Made by a program: the position numbers and the translations under genes
The notes under the pieces: generated by a model
Seen by the model: the letters and a program-made list of their open reading frames with translations, nothing else
The model's database searches: none
What the model was told of the DNA's origin: nothing
Shown here: one piece after another, positions 34,558-48,100 of the stretch
Layout: each line of letters opens with the position of its first letter
Position numbering within the stretch: the first letter of the stretch is position 1
Source: Heliocidaris erythrogramma
Taxonomy: Eukaryota > Echinodermata > Echinoidea > Camarodonta > Echinometridae
Assembly: GCA_025617745.1 (NCBI GenBank)
Contig: CM046853.1
Span: forward strand, 52,787,021-52,851,020
DNA length: 64,000 nucleotides
Reading direction: 5' to 3'

Positions 34558-37500
34558 GTTAGTACTCGTAGCTACTCTCTTGGAGAGATTCCTGTCATGA
34601 TCAAGACAGAAATAACTGTCTCGTAAGGGGAATTCTTAAATGGCATTTGTCAACCTTTCTTATTCAGGGGTGCAGCCAAACAAAGTCTTGGTGGACATCC
34701 ATCGATACAAGGGGCTGATTTCTTGATCTAATCATTATCATGAATGAAGGCTCTGCGTTTGTTATGTGCTACACTAAATATATTGGTAACCAAAATTATG
34801 GATAATTCCATAGAAGATTCATTCTTTGCATCACCTTATTTCATAGATCTGCCTTTTATTTGGGAGTTTTGTCACTTCTTTTATGTCCAAAATATTTATC
34901 AAGATGTTTTCTGCAGGTTGCAGTGGATGGTTTCACAATTAAAATCTTTCACTTGCACCAGGTAGCCTTTGTGAAAAAAAGATTTTGATTAATTCCATTT
35001 TCAAGTCAAAAGTGTGATTCTGTTGTTCCATGGAACCTCACTGGTGTACCAGCCTCCTGACCATTCATGGTTCCTTTTCCCTTTTTTTCCAATTTTCTGA
35101 CTGTTTGATGCAATAAAATACATTGGGTCTTTTAATAATTTGGACGTGATAATTCATTGACCGATCGTCTCCTCTTGTGCTATTTATGTTTTGTCATTGT
35201 TATCAGGATTATGAGAGATGTGGTGCAATCATACAAGAAGACATCAGTGAAGCATCCCTCATCATGGGTGTGAAGCAGGTCCCGATCCCACGCCTGATTC
35301 CAAGCAAGACCTATTGTTTCTTCTCTCACACCATCAAAGCACAGACAGAGAACATGCCCATGTTAGATCAGCTATTAGAAAAGGTATGTACGTGTTGAAC
35401 TGGGTGTCACTCATGTGTAAACTAGGATATTTTGCTGGATGTAGTTAGTTTTGAAGAAAAATCTAAAGACATATGTTCCATGTTATTGCCTGAATTATTG
35501 TAACATTAACCCTTCGAACCCAAATCATTGTCTTGTCTTGACCCCCTATATAAGTTATGCATGAGATGTTTTAAGGCATTCATTGGTGTGTCTGGTCTGT
35601 GCTCTAAGTATGCATTCACTTTCTGAACAATGTACAAGCAAGTACAGTTCCCATTTTACATGCGCATGGTGGAGACTCCAGTAGCAGTATTACATGATGC
35701 CTGTATTTTGTCTGATGAAATTAGAAAATTGAAAGAGTATACATGTACATGTATATACATGTAAGTCTAAAAATAATACCCAGAGTGAAATTATATGACA
35801 TTGGTCATGAAATTATTTGAAAGCGGTATTTTTATTTGGAAGTTGCACTAGTACCTCAATCAATAACTTTTAGATTCACTTTAGCACTAGTAGTAATATT
35901 TGCAGTACAAATAAATACTGATATTTACTCAGAGTAAATAATCAGATAAGAGGATTGATTGTAAAGTATACATGGGAGTACCATATTTAAATGTGATTTG
36001 TAGATTCTAAAAAGATATGAAGCAGGGTCATTCCTAAATGTTTTGGCAGCAAGATAGCCATAGAAACAAATGAAACTTACAGGGATGATTACCTCAAGTT
36101 TCACAGATTATCTATGTGTGCAGCAACTAATCTTAATAACTCTATAAATCAGTCAATCTTGTGCTTAAAGGCCAACCAAGAGGAAACAGAAAAAGGTGGC
36201 CACTTCAGACAGGCAGCCTGCCGAGACAGCTTCTAGAACATATATTTCTTTCTAGATGGAGACAATGACCACTAAAAGCATGTGGTTTTCATAGAGAAGT
36301 GGCCACTAAACAGGTTGACTATACATGAAAAGGGAACAGATTCTTTTTAACTCAGTAATTATTAATGATTTCGCTTGTAATTGTCCTTCATTAATGTAAA
36401 ATTGATTTATGCTCATTTGAACCACAGCATTACTTTAAAAAACATCTATCCCTTCAAGAAGAAAAGTAAGAGTAAAAAAGTTCAGATATTTGAAATTAAA
36501 TTGAACTAAATCATTGTATTTCACTGCCATAATTTGTAAATGGTACTACATATACAACTTTGATTTTATTTTTTCAGAATATACGGCTTCTTGATTATGA
36601 GAAGATTGTTGATGAAACTGGCAAACGTATGGTGGCTTTTGGAAAGTTTGCTGGTATAGCAGGGATGATCAACATTCTACATGGCATTGGACTCCGCCTT
36701 TTAGCTCTTGGGCATCACACACCATTCATTGTAAGTAATCATGGGAGCATCAAATTAAAAAGCACAAAGTGAAAAGTTGACTTTAATAAATACTGCACTA
36801 TAGCAGTGTACTGCACACATGCCCAACTTTGGTTTACCATTTATGTAGCATAAATATAGGGTTAAATAGTTAAAGATAAAGTTGAGTTCTGGTCATGAGA
36901 TTGAATTGTAAAAGAAACTCTCTCAAAACAGTTGGGAAAGGTTGATTATATAGCACATAAGAAATGGTGTATGCTGTAAGGTTTTGGGATCACCAAAGTG
37001 ATAAGAAATTGACTCAGTGCTGCTGGGAGTCACATGCACTGCACACAGAATTGTATATAAAGGACTACACACAAATGTTTGGCCCGAACATTTCAACTGT
37101 TTCTTGTCATATTTTTTTAATATGAGAGCATTTGAAGAGCAATCCTTTTCAGGGGACATATCTACCATTATAATCTTCCAGACTAACATGAAAAGTATGA
37201 GAAATCTCAATTATTTTTTACCTTTCCCAGAACTCAAGCTTCCCTTTAAACTTGTGGATACGGCACATATCTCAATTTTTTTAGATATCAGATGTAATAT
37301 GCTTTAATAGTGTTCATGTCCTATACTTGATGTGCATATCTGTGTTAGTGCTTTGCTGAAGTTTACTTTATGTTTTTTTCAGCAGGGTTTTATCATATCT
37401 TTTTTTTTGGGGGGGTTGATGGTCAAACAACCCCATACATATATGAGGCTTTGCCTCTACAACATTATTAACACCGTAGAACAGCTTATATCTCCACATG

Positions 37501-40500
37501 TCATCATAGAAGAGTCACAACAGAAATTACATTGATGAACAATGAAACCAATTTTTGAACTGTTTGAATTCCACAGCATATAGCAGCTGCACACAACTAC
37601 AGGAGCAGTAGCATGGCACGCCAAGCCATCAGGGATGCAGGGTACGAGATATCTCTAGGTCTTATGCCCAAGTCGGTTGGTCCTCTGACGTTTGTCTTCA
37701 TGGGGTCAGGAAATGTGTCACAGGTAAGGTTTTGTTCCACTCTCCAATCATTTTACATCATTGATTGAAACTCTGCCCCAAATTACCCAATTTTCCGCTG
37801 ATGATTGTGAAACTAGAACCATATGATGACCAACTACTACAGGAAATACATAGTGACCAGGGTAAAATGCAGCACATTTTTAGTGCTGGATGGCATTTGG
37901 TGAAAATTTAAATACTTTGTTGTTTTCCTTCATACAATTTCTAATTTTGAGATAGATTTGGCATAAAAGATATGAATTTTGGACTCTTTGAGTGGTGGGA
38001 TCTTGTGCCAAAATTGCTGGTTAGTGGTGGACTTTAAACCGGAATGGTGGGTTCTGCTACCCACTGTAGCTATAACTCTAATAGTGATGCATTAGATTTG
38101 AATAAGAACAAAAACAAAATAAATATTCTTTATAGTAATTCTAAAAGCTTATTTGAAGTTACAAGAGTTTTATCCTATTTGTTACAATTAGAATACAATC
38201 TAAGATAAGCTTGATTTAAAATTGGTCATCTTGTTACAGAGTAGTACCCGTTATTGATACAAACCATATTATGCTTTTGGTTTATCTTACCAGGGGGCAA
38301 AAGAAATGATAGATGAGCTACCTGTGGAGTATGTGGAGCCCCAAGACCTGAAGGAAGTCGCACAACACGGAGGTACTAAGTCACATAATGAAATATATAG
38401 ACTTGATAGATCATTCGCTGTGACTCAGAGTGTGCATACCCCATCCCCTGTCCATGTGGAATTCCTGTTAGAGTTTGAAAATGTTGTGTATATTAAGCAG
38501 CTTTGAAATAGTCATGGTTGTGTACTATGTCATGCTGCCATGGGATACATACTACTGATTAGTGCTATTCATACAAATCATAACTTTCTTACAGATTGAC
38601 CCTTCTTTGTTCAAACCTGCCTCTTTTCCATAGTGATAATATAACAACACAATCCCATTGATGACCACAACAACATGAACAATGATGATAACAGTCACAA
38701 GGCGATAGACTTATACAGGAAACCTGTTCATCAGACAGAGCTTTTTGAGAGTTAGTTTTTGACTAGTCTAGGGGAGAGGTGGTAATTTGACTCCACACCT
38801 GGAAATGGAGATGACAAAATATTTATAATGGGATTTACATAATTTACAAGTAATTAGATGAAAACCAAACAAGTGATAAATGGAAGTTTACCAATTTCTT
38901 AAACCCCTTTTCTTATCTATTATTCATTTACATACAAAAAATACTTGCAAACTGCAGTTTTGGAGAGAATCTGATGGAATGTATTTTAAATTGTTGATAA
39001 TGTGAGGCTGCTGTTATTGACAAACAGATACAAGGAAAATCTATGCAACAGTGGTCAACAGAAAAGACCATCTAGTAAGGAAGGATGGAGGAGAGTTTGA
39101 GGCATCGGAGTATGATGCTTATCCAGAAAGATACAAGTCAGTCTTCAATGAGGAGGTGAGATAATTCAACTATTATTTAATTCCAACATCTTGTTAGGGA
39201 AGAAAATGGACTCTTGATTTTTATCACTAAGTAGATCCGTTATTGATGTATTTTGACTGTTGTTGACATATGTATTTTTAAAGATTTGAATTAGTATAGA
39301 TATTATATTTTCCTTTTACGGATAACTATTTTGTAGATTGGTCCATGGGCTTCCTGCATTATCAATGGTATCTTCTGGGATGTGAAGCACCCTCGCTTCC
39401 TGACCAACATGGACACCCAGACCCTTCTTGGTCCAATGACCCTCCAGCCAACATCCAACGAGCCCGGCTGTCCTACCCTCCCTCATCGCCTCCTGGCCAT
39501 TTGTGACATCACAGCAGATCCAGGTGGCTCCATAGAGTTCATCACCGATTGCACCACCATCGAGTCACCATTCTGCCTGTACGACGCCGATCATCGGCAC
39601 CAGCACTTCAAGTCCCTGCGGTTCTCCGGTGATGGCGTATTGGTGTGTTCCATCGATAACATGCCTGCGCAGTTGCCCCGTGAGGCCACTGATTTCTTTG
39701 GTGGTCTCTTGTTTCCTCTTGTACCTGAACTGGTGAGGAAGTGCTTTATGTGTATGTAATGCTTGACATCATAGGGGACTATTTAAAGGCACATGTGACA
39801 TGAATGTTCGGCCTGAACACTTCAGCTATTTCTTGTCATATTTCAAATATGTGGGCATTTTGAAGAGCAATCCTTTTCAGGACACATTTTTTACTATGAT
39901 GTTCTTCTAACCTGACATAAATGGACTGACAAAGCTCACAAATTATTTTTCACCTTTCCCAGAACTCTCAACCTTCTCTTTAAACTTGACTCTTAAACAG
40001 CCCAACATTTTGGCAGCTGTTTGAGATTTAGAGCAGGACCTTCTCATTTTCAGCACGAACCTATTACCTAAAATTTACTGTTGAGCCAAGGAATGGAGGC
40101 ATTCACGAAAATCATTGATGATCAAGTGAGCAAGTGTGAGATCGCTGGACATACCAGCATAGATTACAATGTTTCTATTCATTAAAAAGTAAGCCAATGA
40201 TGTTATGTGCTGTCCACATATTTGATCATTTTATTGTTGCAAATCATTATGCTCTCAATTCTTCATTTAATAGACTTATTTGTTCATAAATTCCAAGGAA
40301 GCTATTAAATGTCACTGATGGGTGATTATGTGTTATATATATGATGTCTAGTTTTGTCATTATACCAGTCTTAGATTTTCTTTTTCTAACTTTTTTCTTT
40401 TCATGCTTGCAAAAGCTGTTGAGACGAGCTAACTTTAAATGGCAAATATCTTTCAATCTTCAATTTTGCCTTTCAGTTGACATCTGATGCTACCAAGCCT

Positions 40501-42122
40501 ATTAAGGAAGAGAACTTCTCAAGAGTAATAAACGATGTAAGTATGATCTAAATACCTGTATATGTATTCTTTCTTTGATGTTTTTGATCAATTACCAGGT
40601 ATATATAATAACGAACCATGTGGAATGGTAAAGATGGAAAAACTGATAATTTTCTTGCAATCATATAGAATTTTTTTCTTTATTTGTTGGCTGATCTTAT
40701 GGTCTTTCTCATTTGTGCTCGACGGCAATTCCACAGCAACGGAAGGACATTCAGATACAGTTTGTGTCTGGTTGTCCTTTCGTTACTGTGGAATTACCCT
40801 TTACATGTATTGCACTGTTTATACCCTCCAAATGAAATAATTGTTATATAACTGTTGACCTCATCAGGCTATCATATGCTCTAATGGAAAACTGACAGAA
40901 GGCTACCAGTACATCCAAGCTCTGAGAGATAAGATTGACCCGTAAGTACATCCCACTTCTTTAAATCATCCAGGCAGGTCGAGATCAGCTGTTCTATCTG
41001 TGACAGTAGTAAGGCATTACAAGTCGTACTGATGTATTTATGTTATGAGATGCTTGATCTAGTTGGATTTCTCTCATGCAACATTTATGGGTGTTATCTT
41101 TGAGCATACAAAAGCAGAAATGTTGCTCCACATATTTATGTATGAGTATTAAGATGTGTATATAGTGATCCTGTATCATCCATTCAAAGAATTAGATTAT
41201 CATAAATACATGTTATTACTTGGATTGCTCAACAGACTGCACAATTATGTCTATGTCCTGTAAATACCATGATTTTAGCAATAGAAGACCAACATACGAC
41301 ACTGTGTTCACAAATTCTACAAACATTCCTGTGGGATAAGCTCAGGTGTAGAATGGAGTTGAGCTTTCACTCAAGTTCATCAGAAATCGTGGAAAAATTG
41401 CAAACAAAATGCTTAGCACTTGTATCTTTTACACATTTATCTTTTAACCCTAATAGAGCCGGGTTATTTAGACCCATCTCACAGCCGGGGGGGGGGCTGA
41501 TTCTGCCCCCCCTAAGATCTCGGCCGTCCAACGAAAATCGGCACACACGTCGCCGACCACGTAATCTACAAAACTGTATAGTCAATTTCTCCGAAAAATG
41601 TCACAACTAATTAATTATGCTAATTTATGCATAAAATTAATGGTTTGCTCTAATTAATTAAATAAAGCCCCAAAACTGCTAATTTTTTGTATAGAGACTC
41701 TTTGTCAGATTCTGATCAAATAAACCAAAAAAAAAATTAGGTAAAATCCTTTTTTTCTTATGTATTTTATTGTTTTTTTAAATTTCTTATGTATTTCTTT
41801 GTTTTTCGACTTTTTGTTTTTTATTGTTTTTTCGATGGAAAATTAATTGTTTTTAAAACAGTAAAAGTAAAAATAAGGAAACATTTATGAATTTTAGCTG
41901 GAAACACAATTTGCATTGGATTTGTACACAAAATCACGTTTTTGAGCAATTTTGGGTCTGACATGCACTTACGAAATGTTGCGTAACTCCGGAACCGCAC
42001 GCGCGGACATCACAAATTTGGTCTCAAAAGTTGCGCAAGACTTGAAAGAAAAAAGTAGTAAAGCGGCGTGGTGACTGCTTTTCGCGATGCGCAGTATTAC
42101 GCGAAACGTCGGAATCCGCCCG

Positions 42123-42186
<64 letters not shown>

Positions 42187-45100
42187 CCTATTAGGGTTAA
42201 TGCCCTTTTGGATCGATGTGTAGATAGTATTCAACAAGTTCCATTTCAATTTCTATTCCTCTTCCAGAACTTAATTTTCACATTTACCCATGAACCTTTT
42301 GTCTGGAAAGAATGCATTATTTTAAGATGCATTATTACATTGTATTAATGTGCATTCACGCTGAATGGAAGTGATGAGACATTTAGATGGCTCACTCTCT
42401 TGAATGTTTTGCTATAATGTACAGGAAGATCCCAGTCGACATGGCTACAGCTGAGAAGAAGATTCTGGTCTTAGGCTCAGGTATGATGGTACCACCAGTC
42501 GTTGATTATCTTACCAGAGACAAGAGTGTAGCCTGTACTATTGGTGAGTGTTATTGTTATGAGATCAATCTAGTTTTAACACCGTGTGTTTGTTTTTTCC
42601 TCGCATGCTCCCTTTAGTTTTCATCTCTTCCCTTTTTTTTTTCATTTTTTCCTTCCATATCTGTTTGTAATTTTAATGATGGCACATATTTATTTGCTAC
42701 AGTCGTTTGTTATATAAGTATTCTCATGCAATGAATACTTAAAAAAAAATAAAGAGTAACATTTGCAAACTTGTTATTATGGCTCAAATATTCTTCTTGA
42801 CATTATGAACCCCCAGTATCCCAAACTCTTCCATACTGTTGGTTTTTGGTGACTTGAGATCAGCCAACAAAGTCTGTGAATCATTGAGGTTTAGTTGATG
42901 AAAAAGTATCATTTCTTATCACTGCATGGAGTAGACTGGGTCGTATAAAAAATAATTGTTGAAGATTCTCTGTTATTTTAGGGAGCATGTTCAGAGATAT
43001 AAATGTGTAAACATTGCTCTTGATGCAAACTATGAAATGGAATGTACATGAACATTTTTTTGAGCAGACAAGGTTTTCTCAAGTTACATTCCTCAAGACT
43101 ATGCAACATATCAAACCTGTCTATAAAGGCCACCTGAGATAAAAAAAAGTAAACACAACCTTGTAGACAGGTGGCCTTTTTCAATAAGTTCAACAACACA
43201 TGTATTTTAAAATACAAATGCAGTACATTTTTCAAATACCCATGTTGTAGTACACTTTTAAAATATGCATGTTGCCTTCTACGGACAGAAAGTATGAGTG
43301 ACCACTTGTGGCCTTGACATAGGTGTAATACCTCGACAGCGTGTTTGACGATTGTATTTGAAATGTATTGTGCTTTTAGCTTCTGACATGAAGGAAGTCG
43401 CTGAAGGTCTCGCAAGTCGCTACCCCAACACAGCTGCCCTCTATGTCAATGTTGATATGCACCCAGAATTACTCAGCAAATGCATCAAGGAGCATGACTT
43501 GGTTATGAGGTAAGAAGTCAAAAGTCAAATAGTATTTTCAGAAAAGCTAGAAATACCTGATCTTGTTGATGGGCCTGCAGATAGCAGTTAGTAGTCTTGT
43601 TAAATGTAAAACAATTGAAAGGCTTTAATTTTGTCCTGTTCAGTCTGACCTTTCTGAAGATTTGTTGTGAAATGAAAATAGAACGTTCATGCCTTATCAG
43701 TATTGATTGTATATCTGCATATATTTTTATGAATCGCATTATTTGCATATCCAGATAAAGTGAAGTAAAGCTTTGCGTGTAAACTCTATATTGAAATTTT
43801 TCTGTTCAAAATAGGTATTGATCAAATAAAAAATATAAAAAATTGATTCGCACTAGCTTTTGAGATATCAAATTAAAAACTAGTGATTTACAATCAACAG
43901 ATCCTTGTTGGGGGGGGGGAGGGAGGGGGTCGTGGAACCCCTTCTTTCGTATAAAGAGGAGCTTAAAATAGCCCAGTACAGTTAAGATTAAACTGATTTT
44001 ATGAAGGCATGACACATGAAATTGTATCATCTATCAAAAAATTGTTTTGGAGTGATCTGGCAAGAAATGGTTTTATTTACTTTTCATGATCCAGTTTGTT
44101 GCCTCTTCATCTTCATACACGAATCGCCAAGATGTGTATAGAGCATAAGCGACACTTGGCAACCACTAGTTACACATCGCCAACACTCAGAGCCCTGCAA
44201 CAAAGGTCAGTGAACTTTGATGTACAAAATCTAAAAGGTCGTATGATAGAAATATTTGTTTCTTGTATAGTTAAGCAATGTGTCTCTGTGCGCATCCAAA
44301 GAGCTTTGAATTATAACCTAGCTTCAAGTCTAGCTGCCCCTGATAATGCGCTGAAGCATTCAAATAAATCCTTTCTACCAGTATCCATTTACTTCACTTA
44401 GGTTGAGTGTGGCAATTACAGATTAATGACTTCCCATACAACGTTAATGCTGTGGCAGAGAATCGAACCCTCTCCTATGGTTTTATGTAACTGAATGTTG
44501 TACTGTCAAACCACCTGTATAGCAAGACCACACTTTTTGTTTCCTTTGAAAAGTATTTCTCATTGAAACATGTGCTACAGAAACCTGTACATAAAGACCA
44601 CCTGCTCATAAAGACCGCTTTTTCTTGTCTCCCTTGAGCAGTCTTTATATACAGGTTTCGCTGTACATGCTTCTTTCTCTGCCGGCATTGTGAAGAGCAA
44701 TGTCATTCACTTGCACCAAACACTTAATTTTCATTTATCTCCATTGTGCATCTATTAGCTGTTGCTAAGTCAGTCAAACTTTAGACAGGCATTATATTTT
44801 GTTGAGGGAAGGTATTGTCTGCAAAGCTTTATAAGATCTGATCAAAAAACAAAATGTTTTTGTTTTGTTCTGTTTTCGACCGGAAGTTGAATGTAGTTTC
44901 ATTTAATTAAATAGTTGAAGATGCAACTGCTTATTAAAGGCCACCGCACACCTTACGATCGGTCTGCGATCCGATTTCAGAAGAAAATGTAATATCATTT
45001 GACAAATCATTTAAAAACGAACAATATTTTTGATTGAGGGTCTGAATAGTCATACAGTTATAGTAGATTCGATAATACGGCCTTTGCCGAGTTTTCTAGT

Positions 45101-48100
45101 CAGTGGAATGGTCAAATTGGCTCTGAGTCGTAGTAACGTCACAAAAATCGTACGACTGCCTACGATTTGAAACTAATTTTGCCCTTGTTCCCTTTAGAAA
45201 GCTGACAGCTCACCAAAACCCTATGTTTAGTATTCATATTACTTTTCAGAACCTGAATAGGGTAGATTTTATTTGTTAAAATGCCAATATTTAATGCCAT
45301 AGCGATTTATTTCACAAATCGGATCGTAGACCGATCGTAAGGTGTGCAGTGGCCTTTGATGAACCAGTTGAGTTATGTATAATTTGTGTATGAAATGCGC
45401 AAAAAATTGATATTATTACCAAAATGATCATCGATCTGGCTGGGATAATTTTTGTAATAGCCCAATAAGATTATTGATTATATTTTCTAATGTAAGAAAA
45501 CAAAAGTCAAATGTATGGTGAGGTGTGGGACCATCAGCTACATGTACCTACAGGCTTTAGTAAAGAGTCACCCAGTTCTGCATTTTTGCAAATTTCTTTT
45601 GTTAAACTGGATTCTACTTATTCTGAAGTTGAATTGTAGAGCAATTAAGAAGGACATGTAAATAATTCTTGATCGTGTAAAAATTTTTTTTTACCAAATT
45701 TACAGGTCCTGAAACTATGCATGTGTAGTAAATGTGTCAATGAATCAAAATCTTGATTTTGCATGTTACTGTTGTGAATTTTACTTTGATTTCTAGTGCA
45801 TGATAATTTGACAAAAATAGAATGGAATTTTTTATGGGGGTGGGGGAACCTCTATGAATTTCTTGTTGTTAAGTCACGAAAATTTTTTCCCTCATTGGAT
45901 GCGTTGCCTTGCGCATACTTGCAGATGCATAACCCAAGTAACTTATGGACCTTCTGCCATAACTCCTATATTTTTAACCCCCATACAGTGCCGTGGATGC
46001 TGGTATAACAATGATAACAGAATGTGGTCTGGATCCAGGCATTGATCACATGCTAGCAATGGAATGCTTTGAAAATGTCAAACAACAAGGAGGAAAGGTA
46101 TGTATGTCTGTATCATATCATCAATTCCAGTTTGAATTAATCTGCAAATAAAAACAGTACTAGTAACAATGACGATGAAGGAATAGTGGAACACCAGGAT
46201 AAAGATATTTAACATTCACACTCACAGGTTGAAAACAAATTTTTTGGAATGCAGACCCAATTTACCATTCTTTGAAGCAATGACATATTCTGATTGATGT
46301 TTGGACTGAATAAGAAGAGGGAGTAAAAAAGTGGGATCTCTTTGCAAAATTTACAACAGTGAATATAATACCTGGTACATTGAGTAATAAAGTTAATACA
46401 TGAGATAGCAAAACATGTCATCACAACTAAATAAGCATTCAAAAACTGACAAAACAATTGACCTTTGAGTTTCTCCGATAAAAATTATTCTGATTTCTCC
46501 CACAAGGGAATAACAACTCGACATTTAACCAATAAGTGGTGAATCGTTTCTAATTCTTCACTACACAGAGCACAAAGTTGACTCTCAGATCTTTTCACCC
46601 TATATAAAAAAATCATTGGTGGCAATTGCCATGTGAAAAACTTTAAAATAAAATTATGTTAATTGTGTTTTCAACGTGCATTTAAAATTGGATTTATGTA
46701 CCACTTTCCAATCGTCACAAGTCTTTTCTATATTCAAAATACTAATTGTATTGACACTTAATGTGACAGGTGAAACTGTTTGAATCATGGTGTGGTGGTC
46801 TACCTGCTCCAGAGTTTTCAGCCAATCCACTCAAGTACAAGTTCAGGTGAGTTGGCCTGTACCTTGGGAATATATTAGAAGTTTACACTTCAAACTCTGA
46901 TGCGTGATGCAATATTTTCTGTATCTGAATATATTTATGCTTCCTCCATAAGAGAGAAAAAAATAGAGGGCTAGGGAAGAAAGAGGAAAAAAGAAGCAAA
47001 AAAATTCTTTTGATAAAGTAAGAAGTAAAAGAGAAATTCCTTTGAATTCCTTTTCAACCAAATATTGTAAGATGAATATATGATTATTCCATATATTTGT
47101 TTTTGTATTATAGTGCATCATAAACATGTGTTCCCCCTTTTTATGTACCCAATGACAATAGTTGGAGCCCTGCCACCGCCCTTCTTGCCATGACCCGAGA
47201 TGCCAAGTACCTGAAGGACCAAGAAGAGATCTACCTTCCTCCTGGGATGCACATGGACCCTGCCAATGTCACCAGCTTCAACTTCTTACCCGGGTTCAAC
47301 CTGGAGGGCTACTGCAATCGCGATGCCATGCAGTATGTCTTCCTCTACGGAATCCCCACTGCTGAGAATATCGTCCGGGGGACACTCAGATACAAGGTGA
47401 GCAAGTCGGCCGAGCCAGCATTCAGAAATAATCAGTGACCCTGCAGTTTTGCCCCCAATGTTTTAGATTAATATATTGACATTAATCCATTGACTGCTGA
47501 ATTCTCTCATTCCCACAGACTTAACCCTTTTGAAAAAATTCACCACATTTTGTGTTTTGGCTCAATAACTTCTGATTCAGAGCTCTAGAAAATATACCAG
47601 ATGCATGAGTAGAAAGAGCAAAAATTTCTGCATGCACTGTGTCCATTTTTGTTGCATGACCATATTCCATTTGATGCCAGGAGTTTTACAAAGGAGAATA
47701 AGGTTTAAAATCCTTAAATTGGCAACACATTGAAGGTTTTCAAAATCATTGTTTTTCATGAAAATTGGCAATTTTTTCGACTATTTGAAAACTATCCAAC
47801 CATGTATATTGTTTTCAAAGACATTACACCTTGTTAGAACCATGTAGCACTAAAAGAAAAACATTGTTGCCAATTTGAAGAACAAAATGTGATCAATTTA
47901 GCCCTTAAATAATTCCTGTCATGAAAGGGTTAATGCAGGAAGCACTCGATTCCTGTAGGCAGTGGGTTAAGGGATAAATAGAAGAAAAGAAATATATACA
48001 TGTAGAAAGATAGCATTGATATATTTATTGATTGGATGTAAGAATCTCCAATTGCTGAGTCAAGGTTACTGTCACATTGCCCCTGCTCTTCAGAAAGAGA

